A DNA stretch of 64,000 nt from positions 372,001-436,000 of the forward strand of contig NZ_BNJF01000004.1 of the NCBI RefSeq assembly GCF_016587355.1, in the 5' to 3' direction. Both the position numbers and the translations under genes were made by a program. Positions 18,040 through 27,341 of the stretch are shown piece after piece (the first letter of the stretch is position 1; every line of letters begins with the position of its first letter). The notes beneath the pieces are model-generated. The model did not search any database. It was not told where the DNA came from and worked only from the letters and a program-made list of their open reading frames with translations. Source of the stretch: Ktedonospora formicarum. GTDB taxonomy: Bacteria > Chloroflexota > Ktedonobacteria > Ktedonobacterales > Ktedonobacteraceae.

Positions 18040-18312
18040 ATAATGAACAATGTACGACAATGTTGGTGTTCTTCCCACGTCTCTCTCGTTCTTGAATCAT
18101 CAGATACACTCGCATTGTTTGTACATTTCTACGCCAAGCAGGTGACTTTTCCTAGGCAAATACACCTTTTTCTATTTTGCATGCAAACGCACAGGAAAAC
18201 ATGTTGACAAAGGTTCAACAAGAGAATTGACCCATTCTCACTCTATTTCGTTAATAGCGCTATTGCATATCCGTACTTTTTTTATTATAATATTGCTTAG
18301 AAAGTGTCTAAA

Positions 18313-18903
18313 CTAGATTGAGAAGGGCCGAAAAGGAGTTAACCGCTTGAGAAAGAGCTGAATGGAAGCGATTTGGATGAATGCCTCACTGCTCTGGGGC
18401 AAGCCTTCATAATCGCGAGCCAACCGTCGGAAACGAATGAACCACCCAAAAGTGCGCTCGATCTTCCAGCGATGACGTTGGACCTGAAAGCCGCCTTTTG
18501 GCTTGGGCAAACGAACGGGTTCACCATTGATGAGCACCCAGGGATCTTCCTGGTCCGCTTTCGGCACGATTTCGGTTTCCCATCCCAAGGTGGCTTTGAT
18601 CCAGTCAATGAGCGGGCCAGTGTAGGCACTATCAGCGAAGAGATGACACAGGCGAGGAAATCGATCTGTCAGTTCCTGCAAGAGCAAGGGTGCTCCCAGC
18701 CGATCCATCAGGCGAGCTGTATGGACCTTGACTGCTAAAAGAAGCCCCTGGGTATCAACCAGGATGTGCCGTTTGCGTCCGTAGGTTTTTTTTCCCAGCA
18801 TCAAAGCCACGGTCGATGCCTCGCACAGGGCTGGTTTTGATGGATTGGCTATCAATGATAGCTGCGCTTGGTTCGGGATCACGCCCCATGTGGGTGCGCA
18901 CAT
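18313..18903 (-). CDS. IS5-type transposase, C-terminal ORF B (copy 1)
   Basis: The C-terminal catalytic part of the transposase: TYGRKRHILVDTQGLLLAV, the second aspartate in LCHLFADSAYTG and the glutamate region WKIERTFGWFIRFRRLARDYE, typical of IS5 DDE enzymes. It has no convincing start of its own before the overlap, so it is probably expressed by slippage on the A8 tract shared with ORF A. It ends 13 bp from the left inverted repeat. The protein is identical in both copies, indicating recent transposition. Confidence 0.9.
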   Translation of the reverse strand: MCAPTWGVIPNQAQLSLIANPSKPALCEASTVALMLGKKTYGRKRHILVDTQGLLLAVKVHTARLMDRLGAPLLLQELTDRFPRLCHLFADSAYTGPLIDWIKATLGWETEIVPKADQEDPWVLINGEPVRLPKPKGGFQVQRHRWKIERTFGWFIRFRRLARDYEGLPQSSEAFIQIASIQLFLKRLTPFRPFSI

Positions 18904-19180
18904 CTCGACGCAAGCTGCTCATCGCCCGCTCCCAGGTGCCATCCAGGCTCCAGCGACGGAAATAATGGTACACCGTCTTCCCATTGGGCAGATCATGGGG
19001 CATTTGTCGCCACGAACAGCCGGTTCGCAGGACATAGAGAATGCCATTGATGATCTCTCGACGCTCAACCCGTTCTCGCGGACTCCACTGCGTTTGAGGA
19101 GGCAGCAATGGTTCTAAGCGGTCCCACTGCTCATCTGTCAGGTCGGAGGGATAGGCTTTGCGCTTCTGGTGATCGCTCAT
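18755..19180 (-). CDS. IS5-type transposase, N-terminal ORF A (copy 1)
   Basis: A 141-residue N-terminal part of an IS5-type transposase, with the DUF4096-like opening YPSDLTDEQWDRLEPLLPP, REIINGILYVLRTGCSWRQM and the first DDE aspartate in AAIIDSQSIKTS. The reading runs through an A8 tract (T8 at 18786-18793 on the plus strand), where FDAGKK would continue as TYGRKRHI in the ORF B frame. Skipping one base there, by ribosomal or transcriptional slippage, would give the full enzyme; without it translation ends at QTAHPG. Start ATG 19180 follows AAAGGAACTG. It is identical in protein sequence to the second copy. Confidence 0.9.
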   Translation of the reverse strand: MSDHQKRKAYPSDLTDEQWDRLEPLLPPQTQWSPRERVERREIINGILYVLRTGCSWRQMPHDLPNGKTVYHYFRRWSLDGTWERAMSSLRRDVRTHMGRDPEPSAAIIDSQSIKTSPVRGIDRGFDAGKKNLRTQTAHPG

Positions 19181-19512
19181 CTGATCAGTTCCTTTCTTTG
19201 GCTCTAGCGGTCTCCTTTCTTTCAGTCTAGCACGACCTTGTTTAGTTCAGACACTTTCTTAGTGTTGTTCTACAAGAGATGGGAAACATGGAGAACTCTC
19301 TAATGGATCAAAAGAAACGCATACTTCTCTATTTCTTGCTCTGAATACTCTCTCAGGCAACGACCATGCTTTGGCCTTCTTCACTACTTGCAACACACGT
19401 GGTCTGCTCTCTGTCATGGACGACGAGTGCGTCCCTGTCGCTGCCTGCTGCTCGTTTTTGTCTGCATTCTTCCTTATTGTTCTGCCTTATCTGTAACCAG
19501 AAGAGATCATCT

Positions 19513-22207
19513 ATGCAACCGTATGATTCCCACCGCACGCATGTGTCAAGTAAGCACATCTCTGTTCTCTTCCCACGGGATATTTATGGTATGCCGATCA
19601 CTGCTCTGCCGCCAAGCGCCATGCTCTTACGACGAGAGCGACGAAACCTGGGGTTGACGCAAGAACAACTGGCCGAGCGCATTGGTGTCAGTACCTCAAC
19701 GGTGAGTCGATGGGAGGCTGGGCATCATATGCCAGCCCCAATGTACATAATCCGTCTGTGCCATCTCTTCCACAAGAGCGCTGAGGACTTGGGGCTGGCT
19801 GAGACACTCACGCTGAGAGAACAAGCACCTGAGCGCCTGATAGATTCGTCTGTGCCTACATCGCTGGCATGTGTCGGGAGAGAGCACGAACAGGCAACCA
19901 TCAAAGCGTGCTTGATGCAGCCACAACCGTCTCTGCTCACGGGTCTGACAGGGCTTGCCGGAGTCGGAAAAACGACCATTATCGCTTCCATCGTCCAGGA
20001 TCAAGATCTCCTCACCCACTATCCAGACGGGGTGTTGTGGGCAACCCTTGGCCCCTCTCCTGAACTCCACATGCATCTGGCTCGCTGGGGTGCGCTTCTT
20101 CATCTTCCTATGGAAACAGATGGTAATCCGCAAGCATGGCGTGAGCAGCTTCGACAGACATTACGTACTCGTCGGATGCTTCTCGTGCTCGATAACGCGT
20201 GGAATCTTCAAGATATCCTCGCTCTTCTGATCGCAGGGCCACGATGCGCCTATGTCATCACGACGTGCTTTCCCTCATTGATTGCCTCCCTGCGTGCAGT
20301 GTCCTTCCCCATCCCCCCATGGGAACCACACCAGAGCGACCTCTGGTTACGGCATGTTGCCCCAATGAGCACCCATCTCGATCCCCCACCATCCAACGGC
20401 TGCTGGTTGCCGCCGGAGGGCTCCCGCTCGCAGTAACCCTCATGGGGCAGTATCTCCAGTACCATGCCCGCGATGAGCAATCCCGACGTATTGCCTCAGC
20501 ACTGACCTACCTCAGCAAGACACGCCATCTTCTGGCCCTCCCACTGCATCTTGACAGCCGGTACCAGATGCCACCCTCAGAGCCCTCGACCACGCGCTCA
20601 CCCTTGCATCACTGTTTGCTCATATCGCCTCGTCACTTGATGCACGCCATCGCCAGATTCTTTTTACCCTCTCGGTCTTTCCACCTGCTCCAGCCACCTT
20701 CTCTGAGGAGGCAGCACTCCATATTGCAGCGTGCTCGGTCGAAATGCTTGACACGCTCACGGATAGTGGCTTCTTGCAAGCCCATCATGACCGTTACCAG
20801 ATGCACCCCCTGGTACAAGCCTATGCAGCCATGAGCCTTGAACAGATTCCGCACGACCAACATCATGCACATACTCGGTATCTTTTGTATGCGATGCTGC
20901 TCCTGGAAGGTCAGGATGATTCCGTTTTCCAACGCGAAGAAGCGGTGGTCCAGGCAGCCTTCGACCTTGCCTGGAGTCTCAACGCTCAACCGCAAGCACT
21001 ACGCCTCACCGCCTTGCTCACCTCGTTCTGGCTTCGAGATCATCGATGGGAGCAGGCCGAAGCCGCCTTTAGCAGAGCCTTGCCCATAGCTCGCAGTCAC
21101 ACACCCTGCGATGCTATCACCATACTGTTAGGACGAGGGCGCTGTTGGCTCGCGCTCCACCACATCGAAAAGTCGATACAGGATTACCAGGAAGCCCTCA
21201 TCTTGACCAGAATTCATGGCAGCCGGGAGGAGCAGCTCACATTGCTGCTTCAACTGGCTGCGGTCTTGATGCAGACGCCTCGCCACGGGCTCTATCAACC
21301 ATATGCGCAGAAGGCCGATGCCTGTTGCTTGGAGGCGAGTGAACTCCTGAATCAACTCCCTGTCCCGCAAACCCTTTCCTCTCATGTGCAACAGGCACTC
21401 CCGTTCCTCTACGAGATGCGAGGAACTCTGGAATTGTGGACAGGCGCTGGAAGACAGACAGCATTAGAGATGTATCAACAAGGGCTCACGCTGGCAGAAC
21501 AATTCCAGACCATCGAGGCGTGGTGCCTCTTACTCATCATGCGTGCGAGAGCGTCGTTGTATGGTCTAGACTACCATGCAAGCGAACAAGACCTGCATCG
21601 AGCCCGCACCCTCGCAACCCAGGCTAGCCTTGGTACGCTGGTGCGACTGAGCTATTACGGGCTGCTCGACCTGTTGTTGGCAACGGATCGTCTTGAGGAG
21701 GCACAGCAGGTGCTCAAACGATTGAAACACACGGGCTCACTTGCAGATGCATCGAGCAAAACAGCCCTGCATGAGCGATTCCAGGCACTCAGCACTGAGC
21801 ATTGTAACGGCTGGGACGCACTCTATGAAGGCAAGCTGGCGTTGGTGCGGCATGATCTCGAAACCGCTGATCAGTGTTTCATGCATGCCTCCAAAGAGGC
21901 GCGACACCTCCCAACGGAATATGAATTACTTCTGCTCATTATGCAGCATCGAGCATCGGTGGCGCTTGCCAGAAAGAACGCAGGACAGGCACTCAGGCTC
22001 ATCGGCGATTTGGAAGAATATATTCCAGACACCTTCCAGGGGCTCTGGCGGGGTCATGTCCTTGCCTTGCGTGCGCAATGTATGCATCTGTTTCAGTTGC
22101 CACAGGCAGCGCGCAGAGAGGCAGAACAAAGTCGAGCTATCTTTGAGCGCCAAGGACATCTCATTGGTCTCCAAGACCTTGATGCCTGGTGGCACCATGT
22201 GTGCTGA
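19513..22207 (+). pseudogene. XRE-NB-ARC-TPR signal-transduction regulator, two frameshifts
   Basis: Remains of a protein of about 890 residues. The first frame carries an XRE helix-turn-helix (LLRRERRNLGLTQEQLAERI, VSTSTVSRWEAGHHMP) and an NB-ARC ATPase with Walker A LAGVGKTTI and Walker B MLLVLDNAW. Near 20380, in a run of C, the coding shifts to the next frame (RLLVAAGGLPLAVTLMG, the GLPL motif). Near 20570 it shifts again to the frame with ILFTLSVFPPAPATFSEEAA and the TPR-like C-terminal half ending at 22207. Such STAND regulators sense a ligand and control transcription. Two indels make it non-functional unless they are assembly errors; the second half stays open for 487 codons. Confidence 0.8.
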
Positions 22208-22412
22208 GAGGAGAATTTGTCTCCCAGGAGAATGAGCCGGGGTCAGGCTATCTCCTGAACGGAAAGAGTCGTGAGCGTCAGGGATGTATGTCGTTGTCAT
22301 ACGACTTGTTGAGCGTGTTTGAGAGAGGCCATATGTCGTTGGTCGTCTGTCCTATCACGATGCTGTGGGTTCACTCCTTGTATGAGCGAATACGACGTGG
22401 CTTGTTTCCTCC
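22208..22412. other. Intergenic gap after the STAND pseudogene
   Basis: No gene seen in about 200 bp between the pseudogene and the converging minus-strand frame. Confidence 0.4.
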
Positions 22413-22763
22413 TCAGAGCGGAAAGGAAGAAAGCAACAAGGTGGTTGCAGAGGTAGTACAGACCCAGGCCAGCACCGTATCTTCATCCTCATCCTCCCAG
22501 GCTCCCAGACCGAGCAGGTCCAATTCATCTCCTGGGCAATTGACCCTTGCCCACTGTGCAATCTCACAGAGTTCCCCGGTGTCGAGAGTGACATGCCCGC
22601 GAATGTACACATGGCAACGTTCGTGAAATCGTATCTCAAACGCCTCTATCGCGCTTCGGATAGCCTGCGCCGATAACGGCAATCGCAGGTGAACTTGCTC
22701 CCTTCTAAATTCCATAAGTGCTCTTCCTCTTTGTGCTACGAGATGGTCAAGATCTCGCTCCAA
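22413..22763 (-). CDS. Hypothetical acidic protein
   Basis: An open frame of 116 codons from TTG 22763. I do not recognise it. The composition is protein-like: RREQVHLRLPLSAQAIRSAI, FHERCHVYIRGHV and an acidic GAWEDEDEDTVLAW near the end. The frame stays open about 60 bases further upstream (DEALSTLYHLLERD) but without a usual start codon, so the true N-terminus is uncertain. It converges on the STAND pseudogene. Confidence 0.4.
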   Translation of the reverse strand: MERDLDHLVAQRGRALMEFRREQVHLRLPLSAQAIRSAIEAFEIRFHERCHVYIRGHVTLDTGELCEIAQWARVNCPGDELDLLGLGAWEDEDEDTVLAWVCTTSATTLLLSSFPL

Positions 22764-22842
22764 CAGGTGGTATAGCGTTGAGAGCGCCTCATCTGTCGCA
22801 TGACCGGGGCAGCTTCATGCCTTGGGTGCCAAAGCACAGCGT

Positions 22843-23043
22843 ATGACGACCCCAAGTCTCATTGATCTCATCCACCATCAGCAACCGTCGTTTTGGAACA
22901 CGCTTCCCAGCACGATCCCCTCTGTGTTAGTTGCAATCCTCATCATTGGCATTCCGCTGTTCCTCCTACGTCATCGCATGCGCGTCAGGCGTGTACAGCA
23001 AGCAGAAACAGAGCAGGACAAGCGCCCACGTTCATCCGAATAA
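22843..23043 (+). CDS. Small single-pass membrane protein, hypothetical
   Basis: A 66-residue frame from ATG 22843. One hydrophobic segment (TIPSVLVAILIIGIPLFLL) is followed by a basic RHRMRVRR stop-transfer patch and a charged tail. No family recognised and no clear ribosome site. A hairpin follows 34 bp after the stop. Confidence 0.35.
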   Translation: MTTPSLIDLIHHQQPSFWNTLPSTIPSVLVAILIIGIPLFLLRHRMRVRRVQQAETEQDKRPRSSE

Positions 23044-23568
23044 GATACTTGCGGAAAAGCATTCATGATGGATCACCACCCCTTGTTCTTGAGTCAAACA
23101 AGGGGTGTCGTGAGAGTCGATTGCCTCCAAGACATAGCACACAGTATGCTGCTGCTCCAAAAAATACTCTTGTGTCCAATAGAGCTTGTTTTCTGCTTTC
23201 ACAATACTAGAGCATTCACCGGTCAATTGGCGCTCAATTTTATACACATGACCCGGCAGTGTTGCAAAATATGAGGACATGTATCGCAAAGAGGACCCAA
23301 TCACAACCGAATTCCTGCACATGTTCTATACAAATCTGGTACTACCAGCCAACCAGCCCGAGATTGGGCCTGCCGGACTGCCAGTGCTCTTTGAGTACGT
23401 TCATTTACGTAATATTACCATTTTAAGTGGTGGACATAAAACGAAGTCGCCCTACTGGTGTGGACGCTTGAACGCAAGTGAGGCCTTTGTATTAGGAGCG
23501 ACAACCAAATAAGTGGGGCAAGGGTGTTGTACGCCATGTGCTAGTAGGTGGCGTACAACACAACAGGA
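23044..23568. other. Gap with two hairpins, no supported gene
   Basis: An 11-bp hairpin at 23077-23107 (CACCCCTTGTT and complement) follows the small membrane protein. A 77-codon frame at 23279-23512 ending GATTK has protein-like patches but no family or ribosome site; I do not call it. Confidence 0.4.
23524..23561. terminator. 13-bp hairpin downstream of the L,D-transpeptidase
   Basis: GTGTTGTACGCCA (23524-23536) pairs exactly with TGGCGTACAACAC (23549-23561). It lies 8 bp after the minus-strand transpeptidase stop and is a likely transcription end, though T-poor. Confidence 0.6.
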
Positions 23569-24087
23569 TCAGAGCTGAATCATTACTGGTGTTCCAACAG
23601 GGGCCCAGTTATACAACCATTTTGCCGCATCCAGGGGCATACCTACACAACCATGTGAATTCTGATTATCGTCTGTCCCACCCGGTCCAAATTGTGTGAT
23701 CCAAGTCGCGTCATGCAGAAAGTAACCGCCATCCTTAAAAGCCAGAGCATAATTGATATGGGTTGGGGGATAATAATAAGGTGAGCCTTTGGGCCAGGGG
23801 GAAGTAAAGGTTGTTGGGCTCAGTTTCTGCAAAACACTGAAATTTCCGGTTGGGGTCTCTAATCCCTTACGTCCGGCTGTCACCAGGGTGTGAAAGACCT
23901 CCTCATCGCCTTCATAAGCAACCAATTCTCTATCCGAAATGTCTACGACGATTTTTTTCGCTGGTCCAGAGTTACTATTATCCTGGGCATGCACTGCACG
24001 CATGGTCAGGGGTAGAATCGCAATGCTTAGTAAGAAACAAAAGACTATAATCGATATAAAGAGAAAACGCTTAGAGCCTATTTTCAT
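23569..24087 (-). CDS. Exported L,D-transpeptidase (YkuD domain)
   Basis: A 172-residue secreted or membrane-anchored enzyme. It starts MKIGSKRFLFISIIVF at 24087 with GGAG 12 bases upstream; a longer in-frame start lacks a site. The N-terminal signal/anchor ends near AVHAQD. The YkuD domain reads KIVVDISDRELVAYEGDEEV, TPTGNFSV, HDATWITQFGPGG and the catalytic NSHGCVGMPLDAAKWLYNW with the active cysteine in SHGC. Family members form 3-3 crosslinks in peptidoglycan or attach proteins to it. The domain lacks LysM or other wall-binding parts. Monocistronic, ending at the hairpin at 23524-23561. Confidence 0.93.
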   Translation of the reverse strand: MKIGSKRFLFISIIVFCFLLSIAILPLTMRAVHAQDNSNSGPAKKIVVDISDRELVAYEGDEEVFHTLVTAGRKGLETPTGNFSVLQKLSPTTFTSPWPKGSPYYYPPTHINYALAFKDGGYFLHDATWITQFGPGGTDDNQNSHGCVGMPLDAAKWLYNWAPVGTPVMIQL

Positions 24088-24611
24088 AGTATTCTCTGCT
24101 CCTTTCATGCACTTCAACGCACAAAAGTCACCATTTCCACACAATCCACTACGCACAGACAAGCAGCGATTCAGCCCGCCTGAAGACCTGTGCACTCCTT
24201 TCATCGTATAAGAATAAAGGTGAATAATATTGTCTAGAGAGGGAACACTATCTTCTCAAGATCCAGGGGGTATCAGGTGGTATAGGATGATGCATAATCA
24301 TCTATCACACACGATTCTTATTCCACCCTTATTCGTAAAGCTTGCTAGTAAGGTAACATCAATAACGTTACATGTATATTTTGCATGAGCTAACAAACTC
24401 ATCCATACAATACAAAAGAGAGCACTGAGTTTCGTGTCAAAACTCAGTGCTCTCTTTTACGGGTTTCTTTTTTGAAACAGAGAGAGTTGCTGTAGGGAAA
24501 CGCTTCTTTGCGCTTGGGAGGAACAACTTTCTTTGGCGCTTCCGCCATGCGTTCTGCTTCGGCAATTAACCAGGGATATTTTCTTAAAATCCTCACAGAT
24601 CACATTCTTGA
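24088..24611. other. Intergenic region with a strong bidirectional terminator
   Basis: It carries the probable promoter of the transpeptidase and the perfect hairpin at 24414-24458. Nothing else seen. Confidence 0.5.
24414..24458. terminator. Perfect 19-bp bidirectional intrinsic terminator
   Basis: AAAAGAGAGCACTGAGTTT (24414-24432) and its exact complement (24440-24458), with a 7-nt loop. T-runs lie on both strands, so it should stop transcription from either side. Confidence 0.85.
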
Positions 24612-24980
24612 GGCTGGCTTAATGGAGCCATAACCATTTTTGGGGATGAATGTGATGCTCGCCTATCAACAGATTTCGAAGGCAAATCTAAAAGTAAGAT
24701 TTGGTGATTTGATGGGTATGAGTTAGCGACGCGAGCAAATCGACAGCTTGCTACTGTACTTCAGCCTCAAGGTCCTGGCGAGCATGCTGCACGCTTTGCT
24801 TATCATGCTCAAGTCCTTCAGAGACATGTTTTCTGGTTTGAAATGATCCTACAAAGAGTGAACCAGAGACGATGTAGACAAGCATGGGTGTTTGGCTTTT
24901 TCCTGGGCCATGGTTTCTCCTTGCAGGCTATGGTTATCGCCTCTGGTGGTACCCCACAGCAGCATGAGAAGCACTTGTAG
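24612..24980 (+). pseudogene. Unrecognised gene remnant with in-frame TGA
   Basis: A 122-codon frame, open except for TGA at 24705, reads GAITIFGDECDARLSTDFEG, then KSKSKIW-stop-FDGYELATRANRQLATVLQ, and later HAQVLQRHVFWFEMILQRV. Composition on both sides of the stop is protein-like and the frame is unchanged, so one gene with a Trp-to-stop change is plausible. No start codon is present at the 5' end, so it is also truncated there. I recognise no family. Confidence 0.35.
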
Positions 24981-25177
24981 CGCGCAACATTCCTCCTCTG
25001 CGCTATTTAGGAAACTAACCTGCAAAGAAAGACCCCGGTAAGCTCTTTTCAGTATTTTGATGATGATTTCTCAGCTTCTTTTCAGTCTTCTATTAAAAAG
25101 GCCAACTCGTGTAAAGGATGCAAAAACAGAAGAAATAGCAAATTTGCCCCATAAAAGAGTAGAAAAGGAGACAATAC

Positions 25178-26577
25178 ATGCTCACTGCCAAGCCTCAATC
25201 CCGGCCAGAGACGTTTCGCTGGTCCAATTTTTACAAAATCTTACTGCTTGTCGTCTTCCTTGGCACCGCTTTTGATAACATGGATCAGGTCACGTGCCCG
25301 TTCATTCTGCCTATGATGCGCATGGAGTGGAATCTCAACTATATCCAGGGCTCCTACATGCCCACCGCTGCCCTCTTTGGGGCCTGTGTCGGCGCTATTT
25401 TCTGGGGCATCATTGGCGACCGTATTGGCCGACAGAAGGCCCTAACCTACACCATCCTCTTATTTTCCGTCACCAACCTCATCCAAACGCACGCCTGGGA
25501 CTATGTACAATTCACCATCACCTGCTTCTTCATGGGCGTTGGCGTCGGGGGAGAAATTCCACTGGCCTTCACGCTGCTCGCTGAGTTCCTGCCTGCTCAC
25601 CTGCGCACGCGTACCCAGATAGCGCTCGGCATCCTGGCTATTGTCGTCGGCTATGCGTTTTCCGCGCTCAGCGCCCATTTTCTTCTGCCGGTCGCCGGCT
25701 GGAAATCGCTGTTCTATATTCAGGCACTGCCGGCTCTGCTCATGGTCCTGATCCGCTTCAAATTCCCCGAATCTCCCCGCTATCTTCTCGCTGCGGGCAA
25801 AGAAGCTGAAGCTCTACGCGTCGCTGCTGAAATTCGTCGCCAGACCGGCGGCAACTACGACCCTCTGGACGATGCGCAGACCTCTCCCATGAAGATAAGC
25901 GCGTCTCAGTCATCGAGGGGTTGATGAGGCTCTGGCGCAACGTCTACCGCAGGCGCACCGTTGCCAACTGGATCTTTGGCTTCTTTATTGGCTTCTTCGA
26001 GTTCTCCTTCATCATCTGGCTGCCCACGACCCTCGTGAATCTGGGCTACTCTGACGCCCAGAGTGTCAACTATCCCATGCTGATCATTTTTTTCGCCATT
26101 CCCTCGGTCTTCCTGGCACTCTTCTTGCTAAATAAGGGTGGCTCCAAGCTGGTGCTGACACTTTATCCGCTCATTGCAGGTATTTTCATGCTCATTCTGG
26201 GTGTCTTTCTGCCTCAAATTGCCGCACAACCCGTCTTCCTCGTGCTGGTGGGAGGTGTCATCTTCTTCTTCGGCACCACCCTGCTAGGCATCTTCCCACC
26301 GTATAGCGCAGAAGTCTACCCCACCGAGATTCGCGGAGCTGGCGCTGGCTGGGCTGCTGGCTTCACCCGCATCGGCTCCTTTATTGGTCCACTTTTCGGC
26401 GGCGTGCTGCTGGATCTGGGAATCTCTGCGCAGGTCGAGCTGATTATCTTCGGTGCCCCTTTACTCATTGGTGCTCTCGTGATGCTGCTCTACGGCGTCC
26501 AGACGCACAAGCAATCTCTGGAGCAAATCTCTCCTTCCTTTGTGGAAACAGTCTCCACTGAACAAGTGGGAGATTAA
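25178..26577 (+). pseudogene. MFS transporter, split by a frameshift
   Basis: A major facilitator of about 466 residues in two frames. The first (25178-25924, GGAG before ATG) covers six helices, with the conserved loop GDRIGRQKAL and FPESPRYLLAAGKEAEAL at the domain border. The second (to 26577) begins within DKRVSVIEGLMRLWRNVYRR and covers the last six helices with YPTEIRGAGAGWAAGFTRIG. The join lies at 25880-25900 in a CCTCTCCC tract, where one base more or less restores the frame. The sugar/metabolite:H+ symporter-like motifs fit general organic-ion transport. It is followed after 3 bp by nrtS, suggesting a role in nitrate/nitrite or related anion uptake, by context only. Confidence 0.8.
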
Positions 26578-26580
26578 GCA

Positions 26581-26871
26581 ATGCATCTGTACACCCGGTT
26601 CCGGAAGTGGTCTCGCTTTCTCCACACGATCATAGCATACAGCCTCGAACGCGATACCATTATGCGTTCATTGAAGGCTACACTGGTGATCGGCACGCTC
26701 TTGGGGCTGATTAATCACAGTCAAGCGCTGGTCGGTGGCCACTTCACATGGAGCGAACTGGTGCTGCTGCTCATCACCTATCTGGTCCCGTTCTGCGTTA
26801 CCACCTACGGCCAGGTGCAGGGCAAACGCCAGCGTGACCGGCACTGGACAGGCCAGAGCAAGCTCAATTAA
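26581..26871 (+). CDS. nrtS: NrtS-type nitrate/nitrite transporter
   Basis: A 96-residue membrane protein with two hydrophobic segments: LKATLVIGTLLGLINHSQAL and SELVLLLITYLVPFCVTTYG. This two-helix pattern with LINH and VPFCVTTYG is that of NrtS, a small transporter described in cyanobacteria and some Chloroflexota, probably acting as an oligomer. ATG 26581 follows GGGAG by eight bases. A shorter start at 26662 (MRSLKATL) is nearer to the usual length of the family. It is cotranscribed with the broken MFS gene and ends 10 bp before a strong terminator. Confidence 0.8.
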   Translation: MHLYTRFRKWSRFLHTIIAYSLERDTIMRSLKATLVIGTLLGLINHSQALVGGHFTWSELVLLLITYLVPFCVTTYGQVQGKRQRDRHWTGQSKLN

Positions 26872-26880
26872 AAACGTGTG

Positions 26881-26927
26881 TGGTGAATCATAAAAGCCGT
26901 CTGAAGAGCGGCTTTTATGATTCACCA
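26881..26927. terminator. Perfect 19-bp intrinsic terminator after nrtS
   Basis: TGGTGAATCATAAAAGCCG (26881-26899) pairs with its exact complement (26909-26927) around a 9-nt loop. Confidence 0.85.
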
Positions 26928-27153
26928 CTTTATCGAAAAGTATACCAGGCAAATCATCTTTTTCATTCATAGAAGCATAACATCCTTTTTAGTCATATCT
27001 TCATCTTTCGAGTCAACGAGATACATAGGCAAATAGGCTTTGATGAATTTTGAGGCAATGGGATCTATTCAGCGATTACTACACAAGAACGTCATACATA
27101 CAATGCATTCAGTAGTTTGGCATTGTTGTTTGCTGGATTGTTAGATGCACGGG

Positions 27154-27333
27154 CATCCGTGCAGACAACAATCAAAATTTTGGACGGAGATAATGAGCAA
27201 CGCTTGCATTTCTCCTTGTCGTATCGACGACCCAACAGATTTGAGTAGACATAATACCAAGGTCTGCTCTCCTAAGGTATCATCTGGAGCAGTCTTTGGG
27301 GCACTCCATCATATCCTTATTGTTCAGACCTCC
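27154..27333 (+). repeat. IS3-family transposase 3' end remnant, copy 1
   Basis: 180 bp almost identical to 45315-45495 and related to 30543-30690. One frame reads EQRLHFSLSYRRPNRFE-stop, the end of an IS3-type integrase (compare YNxQRLHSSLGYxxPxxFE), followed by a conserved 3' tail. No intact IS3 element is present in the window. The ISL3 element begins eight bases after this remnant. Confidence 0.7.
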
Positions 27334-27341
27334 ACAAAATC

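Larger units (their letters stand above)
18300..19258 (-). mobile_element. IS5-family element, copy 1 (959 bp)
   Basis: The ends read GAAAGTGTCTAAACTAGA and, inverted, GAAAGTGTCTGAACTAAA. They are flanked by a 3-bp duplication TTA (18297-18299 and 19259-19261), a TNA-type target as in the IS1031 group of IS5. It carries two overlapping transposase frames. The copy at 48523-49481 has the same length and orientation; I find only two differences, at 18649 and 19206. Confidence 0.92.
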
